Shown piece by piece: positions 25,878-34,390 of a stretch of 64,000 nt of DNA. A program made the position numbers and the translations under genes. The notes under the pieces were generated by a model. The model worked only from the letters and a program-made list of their open reading frames with translations, was not told where the DNA came from and did no database searches. How positions within the stretch are numbered: the stretch's first letter is position 1; each line of letters starts with the position of its first letter. The DNA is from Variovorax paradoxus NBRC 15149. GTDB taxonomy: Bacteria > Pseudomonadota > Gammaproteobacteria > Burkholderiales > Burkholderiaceae_C. The stretch is taken from assembly GCF_001591365.1 (NCBI RefSeq), contig NZ_BCUT01000001.1:930001-994000 (forward strand), written 5' to 3'.

Positions 25878-26834
25878 TCAGCCAACGCCGACGATCCCGC
25901 CGGTCCGCGCGGAAGCCGCGTCTTCATCCACGGGCGCCTCGCTCGCCTCGATGAAGAGCCGCCTGATCATCGGGAAGCGCCCGCGCACCTGCTGCTCGAT
26001 TACGGCGATGGCATCGGCGGCCTCTCCGGTCGCCGTGCCCTCCCTGAAATTGAGGTCGACCACGGCCAGCACCTCGTCGGGGCCGATGTACATCGACAGC
26101 ACGTGGCCCACGTCCTGCACGCTCGGCTGTTCCATGGCCAGGGCGCGGATGGCGCGCGCGGTCTCGGGGCGGATGCCCTCGCCGATCAGCAGCCCGCGGG
26201 CCTGGCTGATCAGCAGCACCGCCACGCCGGCCAGCAGCAGCCCGATCACCACCGAGGCCGCGCCGTCCAGCGCCGGCATGCCGAGCCGGTGGCTGAAGTA
26301 GATGCCCAAGGCCGCCACCGCCAGCCCGGCCAGCGCCGCCGAATCCTCGGCCAGCACGGTGTAGGTGGTCGGGTCCTTGCTCTGCCCGAGCGCGCGCCAG
26401 AACGGCGCGCCGCGCGACTGCACGCGGAACTGCCGCAGCGCAACCAGGAAGCTCGCGCCTTCGAACAATGCGGCCAGCCCCAGCACCACGTAGTTCCAGC
26501 CCGGATCGCGCATCGGCTCCGGCTTGCGGATGTGCTGGATGCCCTCGTAGAACGACACGCCGCCGCCCAGCCCGAAGATCAGCACCGCGACGATCAGGCT
26601 CCAGAAGTACAGCTCCTTGCCGTGGCCGAAGGGATGCTCGGCGGTCGCGGGCCGCTGGCTCAGCCGGATGCCCACCAGCAGCAGGACGCCGTTGAAGGTG
26701 TCGACCGCCGAATGGATGCCTTCGGACAGCATGGCCGAACTGCCGGTGATGCCGGCCACGGTGAACTTGGTGGCGGCAATGGCCACATTGGCCGCGATGG
26801 CGCCGTAGATCGCAAGCTTCGATTCGGCAGCCAT
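25878..26834 (-). CDS. Cation diffusion facilitator (CDF) transporter
   Basis: This is a 318-residue metal-cation/proton antiporter of the CDF family. There are about six transmembrane helices up to residue 210. TM2 has SEGIHSAVDTFNGV and the loop has the family motif HPFGHGKE. TM5 has LAEDSAALAGL with acidic metal ligands. The cytosolic C-terminal domain (about 215-300) contains VQDVGHVLSMYIGPDEV. It exports divalent ions such as zinc, cobalt, iron or manganese. It stands in a small minus-strand cluster with the DUF3606 protein upstream. Confidence 0.9.
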   Translation of the reverse strand: MAAESKLAIYGAIAANVAIAATKFTVAGITGSSAMLSEGIHSAVDTFNGVLLLVGIRLSQRPATAEHPFGHGKELYFWSLIVAVLIFGLGGGVSFYEGIQHIRKPEPMRDPGWNYVVLGLAALFEGASFLVALRQFRVQSRGAPFWRALGQSKDPTTYTVLAEDSAALAGLAVAALGIYFSHRLGMPALDGAASVVIGLLLAGVAVLLISQARGLLIGEGIRPETARAIRALAMEQPSVQDVGHVLSMYIGPDEVLAVVDLNFREGTATGEAADAIAVIEQQVRGRFPMIRRLFIEASEAPVDEDAASARTGGIVGVG

Positions 26835-26886
26835 CAGGGTTTCGGACGAAGGGGCGCCGCTCGGCCCTTGCGTTCAGCCCCGGCCT

Positions 26887-27066
26887 TCAGGGAAGGCCGA
26901 GGTAGATCCGCAGATCGTCCTTCATGGTCCCCGCCGAGGCGACCGCCATGCGCAGGCGGGCCTCGCTGACGCCAAAGCACTTCGTCCAGTAGTCGACCTC
27001 TTTCAGGTCGGTGATGTCGATTCGCTCGTCGTCCTGTGGGACGCGGATCTCCATGTCGTCCGGCAT
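26887..27066 (-). CDS. DUF3606 protein
   Basis: This 59-residue protein fits the DUF3606 family: IDITDLKEVDYWTKCFGVSE (about residues 16-35) followed by a helix LRMAVASAGT and a short tail. Such proteins are common, stress-associated small proteins in Comamonadaceae with unknown role. The start at 27066 has GGAGAT eight bases upstream. An upstream Met (27123) would extend it by 19 residues but has no comparable ribosome site. It is divergent from nothing obvious and sits between the CDF and phosphoesterase genes. Confidence 0.75.
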   Translation of the reverse strand: MPDDMEIRVPQDDERIDITDLKEVDYWTKCFGVSEARLRMAVASAGTMKDDLRIYLGLP

Positions 27067-27210
27067 CGCGGGATCTCCAGGTGGGTTGGAGACGGAAGTT
27101 TCACCGCGCAGCAACGCCGCCATGCCAGCCGGATGCCATGGCTCGTGCAGGACAGGTTCTACATGCTGTCGCCTGCCGCGGTTTCGGGATGTTTCATGAA
27201 CGCGCCCGGC

Positions 27211-27987
27211 CTATGTCGCCGCCGGTTCCTCTTCCGTGGCCGGCTCGCGCGGCAGCTCGTACAGGAAGAAAGGCGGCGCGTCGGGCCGGCTGCGCTGCAG
27301 CAGGGGCTTGGCGACGTTGTAGACCGGCACGCCGCTGATGGTTCGCCCCTCGAGCGTGCCGCGGTGCGCATGGCCGTGGAACACCGCATCCATCGGATAG
27401 CGCAGCAGCGGCTCTTCCAGGCGGCTGCTGCCCAGGAATGGAAATATCTCCACCGGCTCGCCCTGCACCGTGCCGGCGATCGGCGCGTAGTGCAGCAGCG
27501 CAATGCGGCGCCGGGTGCGCAGCTTGGCCAGCGCCGACTCCAGCTTCATCGCCTCGTTGAGCGCCTCCTGCACGAACAGCTTGATCGCCGGTTCGCCCCA
27601 GGCCCCCAGCGAACCGCGTCCGAAGCCGCCGGCAAAGCCCTTGGTACCGGCAATGCCCACGCCTTCGATCTCGCAGGCCGCGCCATCGAGCACGCAAACG
27701 CCGGCATGCGTGAGCGCCTCGGTCACCCGTTCGGGCGTGCCGGATTCGAAGTCGTGGTTGCCCAGGACGGCGACGATGGGGATCGGGACGGCACCGAGTT
27801 CCTCGGCCAGCACCTTGGCTTCCTCGGCCGTGCCGTAGTCGGTGAGATCGCCGCACAGCAGCAGCGCGTCGGCCTCGTCGGCGGCCTGCGCGAAGAAGCT
27901 GCGCAGCGTGCCCGCCGCGTCCTTGTGGACATGGATGTCGCCCACTGCGGCGAACCGGACATGGGAGGAAGATTTCGGATTGGGCAT
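27211..27987 (-). CDS. Calcineurin-like metallophosphoesterase
   Basis: This is a cytoplasmic binuclear metallophosphoesterase, 258 residues. The five motif blocks are visible: GDIHVH (16-21), CGDLTDYG (bridging Asp), GNHDFE (catalytic His), a His in LLHYAP and HGHAH near the C-terminus. The substrate may be a cyclic nucleotide, nucleotide or phosphoprotein and is not predictable. It is divergent from the nucleotidyltransferase-like gene across about 130 bp. Confidence 0.9.
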   Translation of the reverse strand: MPNPKSSSHVRFAAVGDIHVHKDAAGTLRSFFAQAADEADALLLCGDLTDYGTAEEAKVLAEELGAVPIPIVAVLGNHDFESGTPERVTEALTHAGVCVLDGAACEIEGVGIAGTKGFAGGFGRGSLGAWGEPAIKLFVQEALNEAMKLESALAKLRTRRRIALLHYAPIAGTVQGEPVEIFPFLGSSRLEEPLLRYPMDAVFHGHAHRGTLEGRTISGVPVYNVAKPLLQRSRPDAPPFFLYELPREPATEEEPAAT

Positions 27988-28117
27988 TGCAGCAAGCCTG
28001 CGCCCGGATGCCGCCGGCCGTGATCGGCCTCATCCTGCGGCGGCTGTAGGCGCCTGCCGACGACCGATGGGGCCGTTTGCTCCGAGCCCGCCTGCGGGCC
28101 GGCTCTACATTGCCTGA

Positions 28118-28954
28118 ATGGAGCCCACGGCCGGTCTTGCGCTTTCGCTGGAAGAAGCAGAAGAAGTCGAGCCCCGCGTGGCCGACTTCTACCGGCAGAC
28201 GCTGCGCGCGCTGAACGGTGCGGACATTCCCTTCCTGGTCGGCGGCGCCTTCGCGCATGCCTGCCACACAGGCATCCGCCGCTCGACCAAGGACCTGGAC
28301 CTGTTCATCCGCCGCGCGGACTACGAACGCATCGCGCAACTGATGCAGCAGCACGGCTGGCGCACCGAGATGAGCCATCCGCACTGGCTCGCCAAGGTGC
28401 ACGACGGGCCGGAGTTCATCGACCTGATCTTCAACTCGGGCAACGGCCTCATGCCGGTGGACGAGCGCTGGTTCCGCGGCAACAGCCGCGCCGCAGTCCT
28501 GGGCGTGCCGGTGCTCGTTGCCAACGTGGAGGACAGCCTGCTGTCCAAGGCCTTCATCATGGAGCGCGAGCGCTACGACGGCGGCGACATCGCCCACCTG
28601 CTGCAGGCCACCGCCGAGCGGCTGGACTGGCCCGGCCTGCTCGAGCGCTTTGGCCCGCACTGGCGGGTGCTGCTGGCCCACCTGACCTTGTTCGGCTACA
28701 TCTACCCCGGCGAGCGGCAGCGCATTCCCGGCTGGGTGATGGAGCGGCTGATGGCGCGGCTGGCCGAAGAGGTGCGAGAGCCGCCGGCGCCGAACGAGCA
28801 CGTGTGCGCCGGCACCCTCCTGTCGCGCGAGCAGTACCTTCACGACGTCGAGCAATTGGGCTACGTGGACGGCCGCCTCACCGCCGCCAGCACCATGACG
28901 GCCGAAGACGTGGCCGGCTGGACCGAGGCCATTGCGGACCGAAGATCGCAATAG
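28118..28954 (+). CDS. Nucleotidyltransferase-fold protein
   Basis: This 278-residue protein has an N-terminal Pol-beta-like nucleotidyltransferase core, with the helix-turn FLVGGAFAHACHTGIRRSTKD followed by DLDLFIRRADY as the two-aspartate metal motif (about residues 40-65). This resembles the MNT/AbiEii-like or HEPN-associated group and not class I aminoacyl enzymes. No toxin or antitoxin partner is next to it. A C-terminal helical extension (about 180-270) has no signature I recognise. The role is open: nucleotide transfer to RNA, protein or a small molecule. Confidence 0.65.
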   Translation: MEPTAGLALSLEEAEEVEPRVADFYRQTLRALNGADIPFLVGGAFAHACHTGIRRSTKDLDLFIRRADYERIAQLMQQHGWRTEMSHPHWLAKVHDGPEFIDLIFNSGNGLMPVDERWFRGNSRAAVLGVPVLVANVEDSLLSKAFIMERERYDGGDIAHLLQATAERLDWPGLLERFGPHWRVLLAHLTLFGYIYPGERQRIPGWVMERLMARLAEEVREPPAPNEHVCAGTLLSREQYLHDVEQLGYVDGRLTAASTMTAEDVAGWTEAIADRRSQ

Positions 28955-29110
28955 GAGCAGGCGGCGTGGAAGCCGCTGACACTGCACGACGGCAGGATCT
29001 GCTGTCGCGGCTCGCACAACGGCAGCCTGCTTTGTGCAGGACCCCCATTGAAGCACCGGCGCGAGGGGCGCGCGGCCTAAGATTTTGGGCATGCAAAGAA
29101 GGCCCCATCC

Positions 29111-30592
29111 ATGAACTCATCGATCGTCGACCACCTGGGGCGCGCTGGCCGCCTGGACCGCATGTTTGTCGGCGGCGAGTGGGTCCTGCCCGAAACGCAG
29201 ACTCGCGCCAGCGTCGTCGACCCGTCGACCGAGGAGCCGGTCGCGGAGATCGCGCTGGGCAGTGCCGGGGATGCCGCCGCAGCCGTGGCCGCAGCGCGGC
29301 GCGCATTCGCGGCCTGGTCCGCGAGTCCGGCCCAGAGCAGGGCCTTGCTCCTCGACCGCATCCACGCGCTGGTCCTCGAGCGCGCAGAACTGTTCGCCCA
29401 GGCGATCTCGCTGGAGATGGGCGCGGCCATCGACTTCGCGCGCCGCACGCAGGTGCCGTCTGCCGCGGAGCACATCCGCGTGGCCCGCGACAATGCGCGC
29501 GGCTATGCGTTTGTCACCCATCGCGGGGAGATGGCCATCGTGCGCGAGGCCATCGGCGTGTGCGGCCTCATCACCCCCTGGAACTGGCCGCTCTACCAGA
29601 TCACCGCCAAGGTCGGCGCCGCCCTCGCAGCCGGATGCACGGTCGTCCTGAAACCCAGCGAGCTGTCGCCCCTGAGCGCCCTGCTCTTTGCCGAAGTGAT
29701 GCAAGACGCCGGCATTCCGCCCGGTGTGTTCAACCTCGTGAATGGCAGCGGACCGGAGGTCGGCGCGGCCCTGGCGCAGCATCCGGAGGTGGACATGATC
29801 TCGTTCACCGGTTCGACAAGGGCCGGCGTCCTGGTGGCCCAGGCAGCGGCACCCACGGTGAAGCGCGTGGCCCAGGAACTCGGCGGGAAATCTCCCAACC
29901 TCATCCTGCCGGATGCGGACGTGGCGCGCGCCGTACCGGGAGGCGTGGCGGCGGGCTTTCGCAACGTCGGCCAGTCCTGCAGCGCGCCGACGCGCATGAT
30001 CGTGCCCCGAGCGCGCCTGCACGAGGTCGAGCAGATCGCGCGCGAAGCGGCATCCGCCATGGTGGTGGGCGATCCGCGTTCGCAGCAGACCACGCACGGC
30101 CCGGTGGCAAACCGCGCTCAGTTCCATCGCGTGCAGGAAATGATCGGCATCGGCATCGCCGAAGGCGCGCAGCTTGTCTGCGGCGGCCTCGGCCGGCCGG
30201 AGGGCTTGAGCCGCGGCTTCTACTGCCGACCGACCATCTTCAGCGCGGTGCATTCCCGGATGCAGATCGCGCAGGAGGAGATCTTCGGGCCGGTGCTCGC
30301 GTTGATTCCCTACGACAGCGTGGACGAGGCCGTGGAAATTGCGAACGACACCGTCTATGGCCTGGGCGCCCACGTGCAAGGCAAGGACCTTGCCGCGGCG
30401 CGCGCCGTGGCGGCGCGGATCCGGTCCGGGCAGGTGCACATCAACTATCCGGCCTGGAATCCGCATGCGCCCTTCGGTGGCTACAAGCGCTCCGGAAACG
30501 GCCGCGAATACGGCATCGAAGGTCTCGAGGAGTACCTGGAAACCAAGGCCATTCTCGGCTTCCAGGATGCCCCGGCACCCGCCGCCGAATGA
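29111..30592 (+). CDS. NAD(P)-dependent aldehyde dehydrogenase
   Basis: This is an ALDH-superfamily enzyme of 493 residues that oxidises an aldehyde to the acid. Catalytic E256 is in AQELGGKSP and the nucleophile C290 is in NVGQSCSAPTR. The NAD-binding motif FTGSTRAG (232-239) and the conserved ITPWNWPLYQITAK are present. It heads an operon with a bicupin protein and a FAD oxidoreductase. With an amine oxidase-like partner, an amino-aldehyde such as 4-aminobutanal would be a natural substrate, but other aldehydes fit as well. Confidence 0.93.
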   Translation: MNSSIVDHLGRAGRLDRMFVGGEWVLPETQTRASVVDPSTEEPVAEIALGSAGDAAAAVAAARRAFAAWSASPAQSRALLLDRIHALVLERAELFAQAISLEMGAAIDFARRTQVPSAAEHIRVARDNARGYAFVTHRGEMAIVREAIGVCGLITPWNWPLYQITAKVGAALAAGCTVVLKPSELSPLSALLFAEVMQDAGIPPGVFNLVNGSGPEVGAALAQHPEVDMISFTGSTRAGVLVAQAAAPTVKRVAQELGGKSPNLILPDADVARAVPGGVAAGFRNVGQSCSAPTRMIVPRARLHEVEQIAREAASAMVVGDPRSQQTTHGPVANRAQFHRVQEMIGIGIAEGAQLVCGGLGRPEGLSRGFYCRPTIFSAVHSRMQIAQEEIFGPVLALIPYDSVDEAVEIANDTVYGLGAHVQGKDLAAARAVAARIRSGQVHINYPAWNPHAPFGGYKRSGNGREYGIEGLEEYLETKAILGFQDAPAPAAE

Positions 30593-30633
30593 CAGATTTC
30601 AAGGAAGACATTGCGCATCGCGCAGGAGCAATC

Positions 30634-31353
30634 ATGACCGTGGCCCTCGTACTGCACCGCGCCGGCGGCGCCCCCCTTTCCACCGCCTTCCGCAGGGCGC
30701 CGTTCGGCAAGGACGATCCCTTTGCGCGGCACCGCGAGATCGCGTGGGAAGGACCTGGCACGATGAGCGCGGGCCGCACCAGCTTCATCGGCGAGCTCGA
30801 AGTCGCCAGCTATCCCAACATCGAAACCATCGTCGTGGTCGAGGGCGAGCTGACCCTGACGGCAGCCGGCGCGGCCCCGCTGGTGGTCGGCCCCGAGGCG
30901 GGCGCCGTCATCGGATGCGGGACCTCGCTTCGCATCCAGGCCGGATCCCGCGTGCGCTTCGTGTTCTGCGCCGCCGCTTGCGAGAGGCCGACGAAGCGCG
31001 GCGTCTTCCCGCTGCATGCCGACGCCGACTTCAAGCCCACGGCCACGCTGCCCGCGGAAGTGCTGCTGGGCCCCCAGCCGGAATGCCGCAGCGACAAGGT
31101 CTTCATCGACGATGGCGCGCAGTACAGCGCCGGCGCCTGGGACTCGACCCCCTACCACCGCATCGTTCGGCCGCACCGCATGAACGAGTTCATGCATCTG
31201 CTGGCCGGCAGCGTGCGCTTCGCAGCGCCTGATGGCAGCGTGCTTTCCACGGCAAAGGGCGACGCGCTTTTCGTGCCACAGGGCGCACCGATCGGCTGGG
31301 AAAGCAGCGATCGCGTGGCAAAGTTCTACGTGTGCCAAAGCGTTGCGGCTTGA
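30634..31353 (+). CDS. Cupin-domain protein (bicupin)
   Basis: This is a 239-residue protein with two cupin barrels. The first has VASYPNIETIVVVEGELTL and GAVIGCGTSLRIQAGSR; the second has YHRIVRPHRMNEFMHLLAG and GDALFVPQGAPIGW with metal-ligand histidines. The start at 30634 has AGGAG seven bases upstream and is preferred over an ATG at 30589 that overlaps the ALDH stop. Bicupins of this kind bind small acids or serve as isomerases or dioxygenases. The location between an ALDH and an oxidase suggests a pathway role. Confidence 0.78.
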   Translation: MTVALVLHRAGGAPLSTAFRRAPFGKDDPFARHREIAWEGPGTMSAGRTSFIGELEVASYPNIETIVVVEGELTLTAAGAAPLVVGPEAGAVIGCGTSLRIQAGSRVRFVFCAAACERPTKRGVFPLHADADFKPTATLPAEVLLGPQPECRSDKVFIDDGAQYSAGAWDSTPYHRIVRPHRMNEFMHLLAGSVRFAAPDGSVLSTAKGDALFVPQGAPIGWESSDRVAKFYVCQSVAA

Positions 31354-31373
31354 GCGGGCGAGCGAGATCCATC

Positions 31374-32699
31374 ATGTCGCCTCCGCTGCAACACATCCAG
31401 ACTTCGCCCACGCTGCCGGCTTCGGCCGATGTCGTCGTGATCGGCGGCGGCATCATCGGCGTCTTCAGCGCCTATTACCTGGCCCAGCGCGGCCTGTCGG
31501 TCGCCCTGGTGGAGAAGGGCCGGATCGGCGCCGAGCAGTCGAGCCGCAACTGGGGCTGGTGCCGGCAGCAGAACCGCGATGCCCGCGAACTGCCGCTGGC
31601 AACCAAGAGCCTCGAGCTCTGGGAACGCTTTGCCGCCGAGAGCGGTGAGGACACCGGCTTTCATCGCTGCGGGCTGCTGTACCTCAGCAACGACGAGGCC
31701 GAGATTTCCCGCTGGGCCAGCTGGCGCGAGTTTGCAAAGACCGCCGGCGTGACGACCCACATGCTGAGCGCCCGCGAGGCCGCCGAGCGCGGCCATGCGA
31801 CCGGCCGCGCCTGGAAAGGCGGCGTCTTCTCGCCCAGCGATGGCACCGCCGATCCTGGCAAGGCCGCGCCGGCCGTGGCCGCTGCGCTCATCAAGCTCGG
31901 CGGCAGCGTCCACCAGAACTGCGCGGCGCGCGGCATCGAGACCGAAGGCGGACGGGTCAGCGGCGTGGTCACGGAAGCCGGGGTCATCAAGACCAGGACG
32001 GTCGTGATGGCGGGCGGCGCCTGGGCGTCTTCGTTCTGCCGGCAACTGGGCATCCGCTTTCCGCAGGCCTCGATCCGCCAATCCATCCTGAGCGTGTCCC
32101 CTGTGGAGCAGCGCCTGCCGGATGCCGTGGTGAGCGCGGGCGTGTCCGCCACGCGCCGCAACGACGGACGCTATGCACTGGCCATCAGCGGCCGCGCGCG
32201 CGTGGACCCGACCGGGCAGTTCATGCGCTTCGCGCCGCAATTCGTGCCCATGTTCGCCAAGCGCTGGCGCAACCTTCGCCCGGGCGGCCTGGAAGCCATC
32301 CGCAGCGGCCATGAAACGCTGGCGCGCTGGCGGCTCGATGCGCCAACGCCGATGGAGCGCGTGCGCATCCTCGATCCGAAGCCCGATCTGCCCACGGTAA
32401 GGGAGACCCACCGCCGCGCCATCGAACTGCTGCCCCAGCTGCGCGACGCCAGGATCACGCATGCCTGGGCCGGCTACATCGACAGCACGCCGGACGGTGT
32501 TCCCGGCATCGGCGAGGTGCCCGGCATGCCGGGGTTCATCCTGGCCGCGGGCTTTTCGGGGCACGGCTTCGGCATCGGCCCCGGCGCCGGCCACCTGATT
32601 GCCGACCTTGCCAGCGGCGCCGAACCGATCGTCGATCCTGCACCGTACGGGCCAGGACGGTTCAGCGGCTCGGCATGGGGCAAGGTCGCTGATTTCTAG
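31374..32699 (+). CDS. FAD-dependent oxidoreductase (DAO/PuuB-like)
   Basis: This is a flavoprotein of the D-amino-acid oxidase/glycine oxidase fold, 441 residues. The N-terminal dinucleotide motif is VVVIGGGIIGVFSAYYLAQ and a late FAD-contact segment is AAGFSGHGFGIGPGAG. The SSRNWGWCRQQNRD stretch resembles gamma-glutamylputrescine oxidase. It would oxidise an amine or amino acid, giving an aldehyde for the ALDH two genes upstream. The start at 31374 lies 21 bp after the bicupin stop. Confidence 0.88.
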   Translation: MSPPLQHIQTSPTLPASADVVVIGGGIIGVFSAYYLAQRGLSVALVEKGRIGAEQSSRNWGWCRQQNRDARELPLATKSLELWERFAAESGEDTGFHRCGLLYLSNDEAEISRWASWREFAKTAGVTTHMLSAREAAERGHATGRAWKGGVFSPSDGTADPGKAAPAVAAALIKLGGSVHQNCAARGIETEGGRVSGVVTEAGVIKTRTVVMAGGAWASSFCRQLGIRFPQASIRQSILSVSPVEQRLPDAVVSAGVSATRRNDGRYALAISGRARVDPTGQFMRFAPQFVPMFAKRWRNLRPGGLEAIRSGHETLARWRLDAPTPMERVRILDPKPDLPTVRETHRRAIELLPQLRDARITHAWAGYIDSTPDGVPGIGEVPGMPGFILAAGFSGHGFGIGPGAGHLIADLASGAEPIVDPAPYGPGRFSGSAWGKVADF

Positions 32700-32798
32700 G
32701 CTGCGCCTGCGGCGGGCCGCCGAAACGTTATTTGCTTTGCGTATGGAGCGGCGTGACCCGCCGCCCCTTCATCGCCGCGATGCGAAGACGAACAGAAA

Positions 32799-33398
32799 CT
32801 AGGAAGCACGCGCGGGCGCACCCGCGCGCAGTCCGTCCATGACGAGATCCATGAGTCGCTTCAGGCGTGGTTGCCAGTCGCCCTTGGAGTCGATTTGCCA
32901 AATGCCTGCAATGGCCAGAAAAAAGTCATCCGTGGTGACGCCTGGCCGAATGGTTCCGGCTTTCTCGTTGGCCTGAAGCAGGCGTTGAGCAGCGCCGATC
33001 ACTGGCGCATATCGGGACTCCTCCGAGCACTCCGGTGCACTGGAAGCTTGGCGCAAGGCATCGGCCAGGCCGGCCTTGGTCATGGCGTACTGGGCGAGAC
33101 GGTCCATCCATTCCCGCAGCGCTTGTTGCGGCGGACTGGTCTGGAGCAGTTGCTCGGCAAGGTCCGCGACCTGCGCCATCTCGTAGCGATAAACCTCCCA
33201 CACCAGCGCGTCTCGACTGGGGAAGTTTCGATAGAAGGTCGCTTGCCCAACGCCGGCCTTCTTCGCGATGGCGCTCAGCGGAACGTCCACTGATCGTGTC
33301 AGTTCGGCAATTGCCACTTGCAGGATCCGTTCGCGGTTCTGCAGTGCGTCCGAACGCAGTTGCGGGTCCATCTTCTTCGGCACTCGCGCCCCCTCCAT
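32799..33398 (-). CDS. TetR-family transcriptional repressor
   Basis: This is a TetR regulator of about 199 residues. The HTH is IAKKAGVGQATFYRNFPSRDAL, followed by an all-helical ligand domain. The start is set at 33398 (MEGARVPKK). An internal GTG at 33383 has a better ribosome site (GGAGGG 5 bases away) and may be the true start. Longer starts would read into the operator at 33416. It is divergent from the SDR gene and its two operators lie between, so it probably represses that gene and itself. Confidence 0.9.
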   Translation of the reverse strand: MEGARVPKKMDPQLRSDALQNRERILQVAIAELTRSVDVPLSAIAKKAGVGQATFYRNFPSRDALVWEVYRYEMAQVADLAEQLLQTSPPQQALREWMDRLAQYAMTKAGLADALRQASSAPECSEESRYAPVIGAAQRLLQANEKAGTIRPGVTTDDFFLAIAGIWQIDSKGDWQPRLKRLMDLVMDGLRAGAPARAS

Positions 33399-33415
33399 CA
33401 AGCTCACTTGCAAAG

Positions 33416-33458
33416 CGGACAATTGTCCGGTATGGTTCGGCAAATGGACAACTGTCCG
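33416..33458. promoter_or_regulatory. Tandem TetR-type operators
   Basis: Two near-identical dyads lie between the TetR and SDR genes: CGGACAATTGTCCG (33416-33429, perfect) and TGGACAACTGTCCG (33445-33458). Both share GGACAAnTGTCC and their centres are 29 bp apart. This is the expected arrangement for a TetR dimer pair repressing divergent genes. Confidence 0.75.
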
Positions 33459-33497
33459 TTTTGGCTCATTTTATCTATCTCTCCCCATAGGAAATCC

Positions 33498-34256
33498 ATG
33501 AAGTTCACAGGCAACACGATCTTGATCACCGGCGGCACCTCGGGCATCGGACTGGGCTTGGCGCTGCGCTTTCATCAGGCGGGCAACAAGGTCATTGTCG
33601 CGGGTCGACGCAAAGACCTGCTCGGCCAGATCACCAATGAGCACCCGGGCATTGAAGCGCTCGAGCTCGACGTCGCAGACGCCGCATCCATCACCCGCGC
33701 GAGCAAAACGGTGGCGAGCAAGTACCCCGAACTGAACGTACTGGTCAACAACGCGGGCATCATGCTTTGGGAAGATCTTCTTGAGCCGACCTCCCTCCAG
33801 ATCGCCGAAGACACCGTCTCGGTCAACCTGCTTGGCACGATTCGGATGGTCTACGCCTTCTTGCCGCAACTGGTGGACAAGAGCGACGCGGTGATCGTGA
33901 ACGTCACCTCTTCGCTCGCATTCGTTCCACTGCCGGCCACGCCCACCTACAACGCAACGAAAGCCGCCCTTCACTCCTTCACCGAGAGCCTGCGCATCCA
34001 GGTGGCGGACGCCTCTGTCCAAGTCATCGAAGTGGCGCCACCGGGCGTGCGAACAACGTTGCTGGGCCAGGAAAACGACGAGCAGTCCATGCCGCTGGAA
34101 GAATTTCTTTCAGAAACCATGGCACTTCTGCGCGACGAGCCTGAGGCTCAGGAAATTGTCGTAGAACGCGCCAAGTTCATCCGGTACGCAGAAGCCAATG
34201 GCACGTACGCCAGTGTCCTGGGAATGCTCTCCGCCGTGAGCGCTTCACGAAACTGA
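33498..34256 (+). CDS. SDR-family NAD(P)-dependent oxidoreductase (DltE-like)
   Basis: This is a 252-residue short-chain dehydrogenase. The cofactor motif is TGGTSGIGLG (about 11-20), followed by NNAG, the catalytic Ser in VTSSLAF and YNATK (Tyr/Lys). The start at 33498 follows a purine-rich stretch. It is divergent from the TetR gene and the operators above, so it is probably induced when the TetR ligand is present. The substrate is unknown. Codon use is less GC-rich than in the core genes nearby. Confidence 0.9.
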   Translation: MKFTGNTILITGGTSGIGLGLALRFHQAGNKVIVAGRRKDLLGQITNEHPGIEALELDVADAASITRASKTVASKYPELNVLVNNAGIMLWEDLLEPTSLQIAEDTVSVNLLGTIRMVYAFLPQLVDKSDAVIVNVTSSLAFVPLPATPTYNATKAALHSFTESLRIQVADASVQVIEVAPPGVRTTLLGQENDEQSMPLEEFLSETMALLRDEPEAQEIVVERAKFIRYAEANGTYASVLGMLSAVSASRN

Positions 34257-34390
34257 ACGACGCGAATCGCGCCGAGTCCGCGCCACAACTTGGTCTTGAA
34301 AACGCCCTCCCAGGAAGAAAAGGATGCACTCCGTCAGAGACCGTCATCATCCGATGAGCCTGGTAAGAGACCTCCCTTACACTTTCGACC

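Noticed and set aside
28804-30588. Long plus-strand frame before the bicupin start, in another frame of the ALDH gene
   Set aside because: It overlaps the ALDH gene, which has the catalytic residues. The bicupin has its own ribosome site at 30634.
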